Source: DATJPY01 sp035506135 | Lineage (GTDB): Bacteria; Myxococcota_A; UBA9160; PR03 | Reading direction: 5' to 3' | Length of the DNA stretch: 64,000 bases | Assembly: GCA_035506135.1 (NCBI GenBank) | Contig: DATJPY010000095.1 | Coordinates: 10,200-74,199, forward strand | Part shown: positions 17,710-27,000 of the stretch, one piece after another | How positions within the stretch are numbered: position 1 is the first letter of the stretch | Layout of the letters: every line of letters starts with the position of its first letter | Program-made: the position numbers and the translations under genes | Notes under the pieces: model-generated | Told to the model about the DNA's origin: nothing | Seen by the model: only the letters and a program-made list of their open reading frames with translations | The model's database searches: none

Positions 17710-18615
17710 ATGGCCGGCGAGATCGAACGGAGGAGCCTCCGGCTGCCCGGCCGCGGCGTCGAGCTGGCGCTGCTCGACTGGGGCGGCGGCGGCCCGCTCG
17801 TGCTCATGCACCACGCCAACGGGTTCTGCGCCGGGACGCTCGGTCTGGTCGCGGAAGGGCTGGTGCCCGACTACCGCGTGATCGGCATCGACGCGCGCGG
17901 ACACGGCGACTCCTCGAAGCCCGAAGGGCCGGAGGCCTACCGCTGGGACCGCTTCGCCGAGGACCTTGTCGCGGTGGCGGAGCTCCTCGCCTCGGAGCGG
18001 GCGGACGGGCGCGTCGGCGTCGGCCTCGGCCACTCCTTCGGCGGCACGGCGGTGCTCGGCGCCGCGGCGCGGCGACCGGCCCTCTTCGGGCGCCTCGTGC
18101 TGGTCGATCCGGTGATCCCGCCGCCGCCGGAGCTGCTGCAGGCCTTCGATCCCGACCGCTTCGAGCGCCTGCGCGGCATGGTCGACGCGGCGCGCCGACG
18201 CCGTTCGGTGTGGTCGAGCCGGGCCGAGGCGCGGACGCACTTCGCCGCGCGCAGCCTCTTCGCGGGCTGGCTGCCGCGCGCGCTCGATCTCTACGTCGAG
18301 CATGGCCTGCGCGAGCGCACCGACGGCCAGGTGGAGCTCAAGTGCCCCGGCGAGATCGAGGCGACCATCTTCTCCGAGAGCGGAGGCCTCGACGTCTCGG
18401 ATCTGGCGCGGCGCGTGCGCGCCCCGTCGACCTGGCTCTGGGCCGCGCGCGGCAACTTCCCGCGCCCGCTCTACGAGCGCATCGCCAGCGAGATGGCCGA
18501 TGCGCGCATCGTCGACGCCGACTGCGGGCACCTGATCCCGATGGAGCGGCCCGAGCTGGTGATCCAGGCGGTCCGCGAAGGGGAGGGCGGGGAATGGCGA
18601 TCTTCGACGACGTGA
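17710..18615 (+). CDS. alpha/beta hydrolase
   Basis: 301 residues of the classic alpha/beta hydrolase fold. Oxyanion region HHANGF, the turn DARGHGDSSKPEG, nucleophile elbow GLGHSFGG with Ser, and a late catalytic His in DCGHLIPME. GGAGGTGG directly precedes the ATG at 17710. No signal peptide, so cytoplasmic. The gene overlaps the downstream YqeY gene by 22 bases. Substrate is not predictable; esters or lactones are usual. Confidence 0.87.
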   Translation: MAGEIERRSLRLPGRGVELALLDWGGGGPLVLMHHANGFCAGTLGLVAEGLVPDYRVIGIDARGHGDSSKPEGPEAYRWDRFAEDLVAVAELLASERADGRVGVGLGHSFGGTAVLGAAARRPALFGRLVLVDPVIPPPPELLQAFDPDRFERLRGMVDAARRRRSVWSSRAEARTHFAARSLFAGWLPRALDLYVEHGLRERTDGQVELKCPGEIEATIFSESGGLDVSDLARRVRAPSTWLWAARGNFPRPLYERIASEMADARIVDADCGHLIPMERPELVIQAVREGEGGEWRSSTT

Positions 18616-19040
18616 CGCGCGGCATGCAGGCCGCTCTCAAGGCCAAGGACGACGTGCGCCTCACGGCGCTCCGCGCGATCCGCGCCGCCTTCCTGCTCGA
18701 GATGAAGAAGGACAACGCGACGGAGCTCTCCGACGAGGTGTGCGTCGGCCTGCTGCGCCGGCTCGAGAAGCAGCGCCACGAGAGCATCGAGGCCTTCGAG
18801 GTGGCCGGCCGCGCGGAGCGCGCGGCGGCGGAGCGCGCGGAGCTGGCGGTGATCGAGTCGTTCCTGCCGAAGCTCGCCGACGAGGCGACCACCCGCGCGT
18901 GGGTGCAGGAGGCGATCGCCGCGAGCGGAGCCACCAGCGCGAAGGAGCTCGGCAAGGTGATGGGCGCTCTGATGAAGGCACACAAGGGCGACGTCGACGG
19001 GAACCTGGCGCGCCGGATCGCGGGCGAGCTCCTGGCGTGA
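18594..19040 (+). CDS. GatB/YqeY domain-containing protein
   Basis: 148 residues, full length for the YqeY family, which resembles the C-terminal tRNA-binding tail of GatB. Seen: QAALKAKDDVRLTALRAIRAA, EVCVGLLRRLEKQRHESIEAF and the C-terminal ELGKVMGALMKAHKGDVDGN signature. The start is inside the preceding hydrolase gene; GGAGGGCGGGGA stands just upstream. Cellular role is poorly known; a link with aminoacyl-tRNA amidation is inferred from the fold only. Confidence 0.9.
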   Translation: MAIFDDVTRGMQAALKAKDDVRLTALRAIRAAFLLEMKKDNATELSDEVCVGLLRRLEKQRHESIEAFEVAGRAERAAAERAELAVIESFLPKLADEATTRAWVQEAIAASGATSAKELGKVMGALMKAHKGDVDGNLARRIAGELLA

Positions 19041-20029
19041 CCCGCGCGGGCACGCTCGGGGAGCTGGCTGCGGTCTTCGCGGGGGCCGAGGCGCGCGCGC
19101 TGGCGCACCGCGTCGCGCGGGGCCGCGCGCGGCCGGGCTGGTCGCTGCGCACCGAGCTCGCCGTCGCCGCGATGCGGGCGGTGCTCGAGCGCTCGAAGCA
19201 GCGCGGCATCCCGTGGCTGCGCGAGGCGCAGGGCGCGGCGCTGCCGCGCTCGCACTACCTGCGCGAGGTGCGCTTCGAGCCGGTCGACGCGGGAGGGGTC
19301 CCCTCGCGCTGGTGCGTCCCGTCGGCGGATCCTTCGACGCGACGCACGGTCGTGTACTTCCACGGCGGCGGCTACGTGATCGGGTCGGTGGACACGCACC
19401 GCGAGACGATCGCGCGTCTGGCCGTGCAGGCCCGCGCCCGCGTGCTCGGCGTCGACTACCGGCTCGCGCCCGAGCATCGCTTCCCGGCGGCGCACGACGA
19501 CTGTCTGCGCGCCACGCGCTGGGCGATCGCCGCGGGCGCGGAGCCCGCGCGGCTCGCCCTGGCCGGCGACTCGGCGGGCGGCGCCCTCGCAGCGGCGACG
19601 CTCGTGGCGCTGCGCGACACCCGCGAGCCGCTCCCCGCCGCGGCCGTTCTGATCTCGCCGTGGGTCGATCCGCTGGCCTCGGGCGGATCGATCGACGCGA
19701 ACGAGCCCTTCGACTTCGGAGACCGCTCGCTCCTGGTCGGCTGGATCGACGAATATCTAAGCCGCGGCGCGCCGCGCGATCCCCGGGTCTTCCTGCTCGA
19801 CGCCAAGCTCGACGGCCTCCCGCCGCTGCTGATCCAGGCCGGAAGCGCGGAGATCCTGATCGACCAGGTGCGCGCCTTCGCGGAGCGCGCGCGCGCCGCC
19901 GGCGTCGACGTCCGGCTCGACGTGGCCGACGACATGTTCCACGACTTCCAGATGCAGGCCGCGCTGATCCCCGAAGGCGCCCGCGCGATGGACCGAGCGG
20001 CGCACTTCCTCGACGAGCGCCTCGCTTGA
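19037..20029 (+). CDS. HSL-type (hormone-sensitive lipase family) esterase
   Basis: 330-residue alpha/beta hydrolase. The HGGG oxyanion motif (VVYFHGGGYVIGS) and GDSAGG nucleophile elbow (LALAGDSAGGALAAA) place it in the bacterial hormone-sensitive lipase family; VDYRLAPEHRFPAAHDD is the usual segment between them. Catalytic Asp and His are probably within QAGSAEILIDQ and DDMFHDFQM. GTG start in a 4-base overlap with yqeY. Likely cytoplasmic carboxylesterase for short or medium acyl esters. Confidence 0.9.
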   Translation: MTRAGTLGELAAVFAGAEARALAHRVARGRARPGWSLRTELAVAAMRAVLERSKQRGIPWLREAQGAALPRSHYLREVRFEPVDAGGVPSRWCVPSADPSTRRTVVYFHGGGYVIGSVDTHRETIARLAVQARARVLGVDYRLAPEHRFPAAHDDCLRATRWAIAAGAEPARLALAGDSAGGALAAATLVALRDTREPLPAAAVLISPWVDPLASGGSIDANEPFDFGDRSLLVGWIDEYLSRGAPRDPRVFLLDAKLDGLPPLLIQAGSAEILIDQVRAFAERARAAGVDVRLDVADDMFHDFQMQAALIPEGARAMDRAAHFLDERLA

Positions 20030-20047
20030 GCGCGGCGGCGATCGGCT

Positions 20048-20986
20048 CTAGAAGATCGCGATCGGGTTCACCGGGGAGCCGGTTCCCCCCGCCACGCGCA
20101 GCGGCGCCACGACGAACAGGAACTCGAAGCGACCGCGCGTCGCGCAGGCCTGCGAGAGGTCGGCGAGCGCGAGGTTGTCGAGCAGGTGCACGCCCATCCC
20201 GACCAGGCAGCACTGGTGCACCGGGATCGGCCAGCCCTCGATGCCGGCGCCCGGCAGCGCGTCCGACACGCCGTCGCTGCCGAGCACTGCGATGCGGCGC
20301 TCGTGGAGCCACGGGATGCAGCGCGCGTCGAGCCCTGCGAGCCCCGTGCTGGTGGGATCCCAGGGTCCCTGCACCGCGCGGCGCGCGTCGCGTCCGGTCG
20401 CCACGAGCAGCACGTCGCCGGCGCCGACCCGCACGCCCTCCGCCGCCTCGGCCTGCTCGAGCTCCTCCGGGCCGATTCGCTCGCCGGGCTCGAGCCACCG
20501 GACGCCCCGCAGGCGCGGGACGTCGAGCAGGACGCCGCGCGAGACGACGCCGTCGGCCGCCACCATGATGCTGTCGCGGCGGGCGCCGGTGCTCTTCACC
20601 TCGCTGGCCGCGAAGCCGTTGTAGATCCGGCCGCCGACCACGACGTGGCACAGCGCGTCGATGTGCGACGTCGCCATGCCGTGGAACGCGACGCCGATGA
20701 AGTCGCTGGTCGCGCCGAGTCCCGGGATGCGGAGCGATCCGGAGTCGTCGCCCGCCACCAGCATGTGATGCTGCGCGGGGTGCGGATTCTCCGCGTTCGG
20801 CGCCACCGGGAGATCGCGCGCGCAGCTCACGGTGACGCCCTCGGTCGCCAACGCGGCGGCCGCGGCGCGCTTCTCGGCCGTGATGAAGTTGAGCGCGCCG
20901 CGCTCGTCCTCGGCTCCCCAGCGCCCCCAGTTGCGCGTCGCCTCGAAGGTGCGGTCCATCCACGCGCGGGTGACCGGCTCGCTCAT
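20048..20986 (-). CDS. cyclase family metal-dependent hydrolase (kynurenine formamidase-like)
   Basis: 312 residues. Metal-binding signature HGMATSHIDALCH (HxxxxHxDxxxH arrangement) is that of the cyclase/KynB family; GRDARRAVQGPWDP and VLGSDGVSDALPG follow. Members hydrolyse formamides or act in polyketide and isatin metabolism. Divergent from the P450 gene across 81 bases; such a pair could process one xenobiotic or secondary metabolite. No tryptophan-degradation genes are nearby, so a KynB role is not supported. Confidence 0.82.
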   Translation of the reverse strand: MSEPVTRAWMDRTFEATRNWGRWGAEDERGALNFITAEKRAAAAALATEGVTVSCARDLPVAPNAENPHPAQHHMLVAGDDSGSLRIPGLGATSDFIGVAFHGMATSHIDALCHVVVGGRIYNGFAASEVKSTGARRDSIMVAADGVVSRGVLLDVPRLRGVRWLEPGERIGPEELEQAEAAEGVRVGAGDVLLVATGRDARRAVQGPWDPTSTGLAGLDARCIPWLHERRIAVLGSDGVSDALPGAGIEGWPIPVHQCCLVGMGVHLLDNLALADLSQACATRGRFEFLFVVAPLRVAGGTGSPVNPIAIF

Positions 20987-21067
20987 CCGGTGCGTCCTCC
21001 TCCGGGTCCGAGGGCGGGGAGCCTATCCGATCGGTATGCTCCGGTCGCGCCCAGAGGAGACCCGCGC

Positions 21068-22315
21068 ATGGCGACGAGCCCGATGGCTCGCGGCGACGCA
21101 CCCGAAGGCGCATCCCCGCACTTCGGCTGGCACGGCATCGACATGGAGGACCCGGACGGGGGCCGCAGGGACGATCCGTTTCCGTCGCTGCACCGCCTGC
21201 GCGATGCCGCGCCCGTGAACGAGACGCCGCTCGGCCTGTGGCGCCTCTCGCGCTACGCCGACTGTGTGCGCCTGCTCCGCGAGGTGCCGTGCGGCGTGCG
21301 ACACCTCGACGGGACGCTGCCGCGCGATCGAGCGGGCGCGCGTGCGGGCGAGTTCATGCTCGAGCAGGATCCGCCCGCCCACACGCGCCTTCGCAAGCTG
21401 GTGTCGAAGGCGTTCACGCCGCGCGCCGTGGAGAGCTGGCGGCCGCGCGTTCGCGCCATCGTGGCCGAGCATCTCGACCGCGCGCTCGAGTCTCCCACGA
21501 TGGACGTGATCGCGGACCTGGCCCTGCCGGTGCCGTCGACCCTGATCTGCGAGCTCCTCGGGGTGCCGGTCGCGGACCGCGCGCGCTTCACGACCTGGAC
21601 GGCGGATACCACCCACGCGCTCGCCGGCGACCTCGCGCCGCCCGAGCTGCGCCAGCGGGCGGGAGCCGCCGCGATGGCGCTCGGCAGCTACTTCGACGCG
21701 CTGATCGCCGAGCGCCGCAAGAGCCTCACCGACGACCTGCTCTCGGTGCTGATCCGCGCCGAGGAGGACGGCGACCGGCTCTCGCAGACGGAGCTCCTGG
21801 TGCAGTCGATCGGCCTCCTGATCGCAGGGTTCGAGACCACGATCGGGCTGATCGGCAACGGCGTTGCGAACCTGGCGCGGCACCCGCACCAGCTCGCGAA
21901 GCTGCGCCGGGACCCCGAGCTGGTGGCGAACGCCGTCGAGGAGTGCCTGCGCTACGAGGGCCCGATCGGCGCCACCATCCGCGTGCTCCACGCCGACGCC
22001 GAGTTCGGCGGCCACCGGATCCCGAAGGACACCGAGGTGTGGGCGATGCTCTGGGGCGCGAACCGCGATCCGGCGCGCTTCGCAGACCCCGACCGCTTCG
22101 ACATCGAGCGCCCCGACGCGCGCGACCATCTGGCCTTCGGGGGTGGCACGCATCTGTGCCTGGGCGCGCACCTGGCGCGCATGGAGGCGCAGGAGGCGAT
22201 CGGCGCGCTCGCGGCGCGAACCCGCGAGATCACGCTCGCCTGCGACCGCGTCGAGTGGGGCACCTCGCTCTTCCGCGTCCCGGCGCGGCTCCCGATCGCG
22301 GTGAAGGCGAGCTAG
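21068..22315 (+). CDS. cytochrome P450
   Basis: 415 residues, bacterial class I size. I-helix oxygen-binding AGFETT, K-helix ExxR (ECLRYEG), and heme loop FGGGTHLCLGAHLAR with proximal Cys C364. No signal peptide, soluble. No ferredoxin or ferredoxin reductase gene is adjacent, so redox partners must lie elsewhere. It is divergent from a cyclase-family hydrolase gene. Substrate unknown. Confidence 0.93.
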   Translation: MATSPMARGDAPEGASPHFGWHGIDMEDPDGGRRDDPFPSLHRLRDAAPVNETPLGLWRLSRYADCVRLLREVPCGVRHLDGTLPRDRAGARAGEFMLEQDPPAHTRLRKLVSKAFTPRAVESWRPRVRAIVAEHLDRALESPTMDVIADLALPVPSTLICELLGVPVADRARFTTWTADTTHALAGDLAPPELRQRAGAAAMALGSYFDALIAERRKSLTDDLLSVLIRAEEDGDRLSQTELLVQSIGLLIAGFETTIGLIGNGVANLARHPHQLAKLRRDPELVANAVEECLRYEGPIGATIRVLHADAEFGGHRIPKDTEVWAMLWGANRDPARFADPDRFDIERPDARDHLAFGGGTHLCLGAHLARMEAQEAIGALAARTREITLACDRVEWGTSLFRVPARLPIAVKAS

Positions 22316-22329
22316 CTAGCGCGCTCCGC

Positions 22330-23088
22330 TCACGGCAGATTGCGCGGATAGCTGCGCTTGGCACGGTCGGCGTCGCCGAGGTCGACCTCGACGGTGAGGA
22401 AGGGCTCGTCAGCGGTCGTCTCGCCGAGGATCTCGCCTTCGGGCGACACCACCCAGCTTCGCCCGGCGAACGCCTCGCCGTCGCGGGAGCGGCGATTCGC
22501 CGAGGCCACGAAGCAGCCCGACAGGATCGCCGCCATGCGAGCGGCCAGCGGCCATCGAGGGTGCCCGCCGGTCGCCCGCGGCGCCGCGATGACCTGCGCG
22601 CCCGCCCGGCCGATCCGCCAGGATGCGTCGGTGAAGAGGAGCTCGGTGCAGATCTGGAAGCCGAAGGTCCACGAGCCGACCGAGAGCGGCGCGAAGCCAG
22701 GGTCGCCTCGCGCGAACCAGGTCGACTCGCGGCCGTCGGGCTCGTCGGGGAGGTAGTACTTGGAGCGCGCGCCGCGGTAGCCGCCCTCCCGCGTCCAGCC
22801 GAACGCCTGGTTCAAGCGCTTCCCATCCGACGACACCGGGCGGGACCCCAGGACGATCGCCGGCGACAGCTCGCCGAAGCGACCCGCCATGGTGTCGTGC
22901 GCGGACAGCGCCCGCTGCCACGCAGCGAGGTCCACGGTGTCCGCCGTGAACATCTGCCAGGCGCAGAAGGGCATCTCCGGGAGCACGACGACGTCCGTCC
23001 GATTCCGGTGGACGTGGCCCACCAGGTCCTTCCACGCCGTCTCCTGGTCGCTCTCCTCGTCGGGGAACTCGCAGACCGTGATCCTCAT
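22330..23088 (-). CDS. nitrilase superfamily carbon-nitrogen hydrolase
   Basis: 252 residues. Catalytic triad visible as Glu in VVLPEMPFCAW, Lys in GARSKYYLPDEP and Cys in GFQICTELLF; a further Glu completes the site. Hydrolyses amide or nitrile C-N bonds; the branch (amidase, carbamoylase or nitrilase) is not decidable. The start overlaps the stop of the GFA-family gene upstream by 4 bases, so the two are co-translated. Confidence 0.85.
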   Translation of the reverse strand: MRITVCEFPDEESDQETAWKDLVGHVHRNRTDVVVLPEMPFCAWQMFTADTVDLAAWQRALSAHDTMAGRFGELSPAIVLGSRPVSSDGKRLNQAFGWTREGGYRGARSKYYLPDEPDGRESTWFARGDPGFAPLSVGSWTFGFQICTELLFTDASWRIGRAGAQVIAAPRATGGHPRWPLAARMAAILSGCFVASANRRSRDGEAFAGRSWVVSPEGEILGETTADEPFLTVEVDLGDADRAKRSYPRNLP

Positions 23089-23516
23089 CCCGATGCGCCA
23101 CCCCGGGTGGGGCCCGACTCGAACGCCGCCACGTCCTCGGGAAGGGCGACCCACGCGTGCTTGTCCTTCGTCCAGACGGACTGCTCCGGACGCGGGAAGC
23201 CGGGGTCCGCGAACGCGCCGAGCGCGACGCCGACGAGCTCCGGCATCCGCGCCGGCTCCCAGTACACGTTCGATCCGCAGCCTCCGCAGAAGTGGAACTT
23301 CACGGGGAAGCCGCTCGCGGACCCGCGCTCGAAGACGGCCGACGTCCCGCGCTCGACGTGCACGCGATTGCGCTCGTAGAAGACCGCGACGCTGAACGCG
23401 CTGCCGGTCCGGCGCTGGCATTCGAGGCAGTGACAGAGCGAGATCCGCCTCGGCTCGCCCGAGCATCGGAGCTCGAGCCGGCCGCAGTGGCAGCGAGCCG
23501 AGCGCGACGTCGCCAA
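23085..23516 (-). CDS. GFA (glutathione-dependent formaldehyde-activating enzyme-like) family protein
   Basis: 143 residues. Zinc-binding Cys pattern: CHCGRLELRC near residue 9, LCHCLECQRRTGSAF in the centre and HFCGGCGSNVYW toward the end, the full CENP-V/GFA signature. Role in this family is mostly unproven; S-hydroxymethylglutathione formation is reported for the founding member only. Transcribed with the rhodanese upstream and the nitrilase downstream. Confidence 0.85.
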   Translation of the reverse strand: MATSRSARCHCGRLELRCSGEPRRISLCHCLECQRRTGSAFSVAVFYERNRVHVERGTSAVFERGSASGFPVKFHFCGGCGSNVYWEPARMPELVGVALGAFADPGFPRPEQSVWTKDKHAWVALPEDVAAFESGPTRGGASG

Positions 23517-23525
23517 CGGCTTCCC

Positions 23526-23915
23526 CTATGCCTCCGTCGGATACCCGCGCTCGGTCCAGCCGGTCCAGCCACCGGCGAGCGAGCGCACCTCGCGGAAGCC
23601 CATGTGCTGCAGCGACTGCGCCGCGAGCGCGCTGCGGTGTCCGCCGCCGCAGTAGAGGACGAGCTTGCGCGCGCGGTCGGCGAGCCATGGGTCGCGCTTG
23701 CGGTGCTCGAGGTCCGCGCGCACCTCGAGGAAGCCGCGCGGCACGTGGCGCGCACCCGGAAGGTGGCCCTCGGCGAACTCGTCGGCCTCGCGCACGTCGA
23801 CGAGGTGCCAGCCGCCGCGGTCCGGGAGCTCGAGCAGCCGCCGCACCTCCTCGGGCGAGATCTCCCGCACCTCGGCGAGCGCGTCGCGCACCAGGTCCGC
23901 CAGCGACTTCGCCAT
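23526..23915 (-). CDS. rhodanese-like domain protein
   Basis: 129 residues, single rhodanese domain. VDVREADEFAEGHLPGARHVP, then the active-site loop VLYCGGGHRSALAAQ with catalytic Cys, and the C-terminal LAGGWTGW. Carries sulfane sulfur as a persulfide; partner unknown. ATG at 23915 gives a short N-terminal helix before the domain. First gene of the three-gene minus-strand group; a 138-base divergent gap separates it from the large kinase gene. Confidence 0.9.
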   Translation of the reverse strand: MAKSLADLVRDALAEVREISPEEVRRLLELPDRGGWHLVDVREADEFAEGHLPGARHVPRGFLEVRADLEHRKRDPWLADRARKLVLYCGGGHRSALAAQSLQHMGFREVRSLAGGWTGWTERGYPTEA

Positions 23916-24053
23916 GCTGCGGCAGTATACCGGCGCGGCCCGCGGAGGTGACGAGCATGCACCATCCGCGCGCGATCCGGCCCGAGGAGCGCGCGGCGTA
24001 CCGGCCTCCAGGGTCGGCTCAACCGATGCCGGCGGATTGCCGATTTCACCGCC

Positions 24054-27000
24054 GTGAGGTGGAGTCTCCAGCGGAGCACGGGGACGGCGCGCGCCGCGCT
24101 GCCCCTTGTGTTGCGGATCCTGGCGCTGGCCGTCGCGGCCGGTCTCGTGCCGGTTCGGGCCGGCGCGGGTCCGGTCCTCGTGCTGCCGCCGCGGGCCGAG
24201 CCGCGCCTCGAGACGCTGGCGCTCGGTGCCACCGCGTGGGTGCGCGGGCGACTCGCGGACGCGGGACTGCGCTCGGACGAGGGGACCGCGGCCCAGGACT
24301 CGATGCCGACGTCGCGCCCGGCCCTGCTCCCCGACGCCCAGGCGCTGCGCGCGCTCGGCCTCCAGGCGGGCGCGGAGCGCGCCTGGGCGGTGGAGCTCCA
24401 GGCGCAGGCGGGCCGCGGAGCCGTCCGCATCCTGCTCGTCGACCTGAAGACAGGAGCGCTCGCGGCCGGCGGCCGCGGCGACGCGCCGCTCGCGGAGCTG
24501 GGCAAGGCGGTCGCCGATGCGGCCGACGCGCTGCTCGTGCAGGCCGGGCTGCCCGGACAGACGGTCTCGGTGCCGGCGCTCGTCGACATCGAACGCTACG
24601 GCCAGGCGGAGCAGGATCTCGCGCTCGGCCATCTCGCGAGCGCCTGGGGCGCGGTGGCGAGCAAGCTCGATCCCACCTCGGCCGCGCTGCGCGAGCGGAT
24701 CCAGCGCCTCGGGCAGCTCGAGCGAACGCCGCTCGGCGAGCGCGCCCGGCTCGTCGTCGCACAGGGCGAGTCCGAGCGCGCGCGCGTCTGGGTGCGCACG
24801 CAGCTCTCGACGACGCAGGATCCGGCGCTCGTGCTGGCGGCGGCTGCGGCGGCCGAGGAGCGCGGCGACTTCGCCCGCGCGCTCCCGCTCTACGAGCGCG
24901 CGCGCGACCTCGATCCCAAGCACGACGCCGACGCCGAGCTCGGCCGGGCGCGCTCGCTGGGGCAGCTCGGTCGGCTCGAGGAGGCGATCGCGCTCCTCAC
25001 GGCGCCGGCCGCCGCGCAGCTCGACGCCGCCGACCTCGATGCGCTGGCGGAGCAGCCGGGGATCGCCGAGGCGGCGAGCGCGAAGATCCACGTGCGCGCG
25101 GCCGAGTCGGCCTCGGCGCGCTTCGACGCGGACCGCGCCCAGAAGAACTGGACGCGCGCGGCGCAGCTCGATCCGTCGCTCGAGCCGCGGGCGCAGCGCG
25201 AGATCGCGCTCCTGGAGGCCGACCTCGGCCAGCTCGACCAGGCGCAGCCGGCGGCCGAGCGCGCCGTCGAGCTGGGCTCGGCCGACGCACCCGTCTGGCA
25301 GCTCCTCGGCCGCGCGCGCAAGCAGGCCGGGGATGCGGCAGGCGCCAAGGTCGCCTTCGAGAAGGCGCGCGCGATGGCGCCGAGCGACGCGGGTCCGCTC
25401 GTCAGCCTCGGCCAGCTCGCGATCGACGCGGGCGACACGCAGGGCGGGTCGGACGATCTGCACCGTGCACTCGAGCTCGCCCCGGGCGAGAACACGGCGC
25501 GGATCAGCCTGGCGAAGCTGCTCGAGGCGGGCGGGAAGGTCGACGAGGCGCTGGCGCTGCTCGAGGCGGCGCCCGGAAAGGCGCCCGACGTGCTCCGCGA
25601 GGCCGCGTCGCTCCGCGTGCAGCGCGGCGACCGCGAGCAGGCCAAGCGGATGCTCGAGCAGGCGATCGAGATGCAGCCCGAGGACGGGACGCTCCAGGAG
25701 GCGCTCGCCCAGGTGCAGGAGCAGGGCGGCGACGCGGCCGGGGCGGAGGCCGCGCGCAACAATGCGCGCCGTCTCGCCGGCAACGGAGCGGGCGGCGGCG
25801 CGCGCCGGGGCGGCGCGTCCGAGGAAGGCAAGGAGGGCGGCGAGGCGCGGGCCGCGAGCGCCGAGAGCCTGGCCGATCTGGCGGCGACCTTCCCGACCGA
25901 GCTCGCCGGACGCGACGCGCCGATCCAGGTGGTCGCGCTCCTCGCGGCGAGCGCCGTCGCGCCCACGGATCCGGTCGTGCGCTGGCTGGCGCCGCAGCGC
26001 ATCGACCCGGAGGGCGTGACGCAGGAGCTGCAGAAGGCGCTCGCCGCGCACTACGAGGTGGTACCGCCGATGGAGATCCCGCGCGATCTCGATCGCTCGG
26101 AGCAGACGGCGCTGCGCGGCTTCGGCGGCAGCGAGCAGACCGTGGCGCGCCTGAACGAGGCGCTCGGCACCGACGCGATCTTCGTCGCCCGCTTGAGCCT
26201 CCCGGACGGCGAGGACGCGCGCAGCAACCCGGGCGCGCTGCGGGTGGAGATGCGGATGCTGGTCGGCAACACCGACCCGAACGTCCGCCGCTTCCGCAAC
26301 GAGGCGCTGCTGCCCGGCGGCCAGGGGCACTTCGTCGGCTGGAACCCGTCCGCGCTCGCGATCTACTCGCTGTTGCTGGTGCTGGGCGCGCTCCCGATCG
26401 TGCGCGGCTGGGGCCAGGTCACGGTGGGGATCCAGTACTCGACGCTCAACAAGGGCTTCTTCAGCATCAAGCTCTCGCGGCGGCCCGAGCGCGCCGGCAG
26501 CGGCAAGCAGGAAGGCCGCTCGCGCGACGGCCGCTTCCTGCGCCGCCTCAAGCTGATGAGCCGCTTCCAGCGCTCCCTGGTGGGGCGCGAGACCGTCTTC
26601 CGCTGGATTCCGGCGCGCCGCTATCACGTCGCCGTGCACGGGCTCCTGCAGGATCCCACGAGCGACGACGTGGTCGGCAACTACTTCGCCGAGGAGGCGG
26701 TCGCGGTGCGCCGCGGCCGCAACGTCCGCATCGACTTCGACTTCCGCCCCAAGGAGTGCCCGCTGGAGGTCTGCGTCTTCCAGGGCAACGAGCCCGTCCC
26801 CCAGGCGCTGGTCGCACTGCGCGGGCAGCGCGACAGCATGCGCTACGCGCGCAGCGGCCGCACGCTGTACTACCTCGGGCGCGGCCGGCACCGCGTGCTC
26901 GTCGGCGTCGATGGCCGCGTGCTCGAACGGGAGATCGAGATCGAGGGCTTCTCGCAGCGATCGCTCTCGATCGACGTGCAGGACGACGGCGCGATGCTCT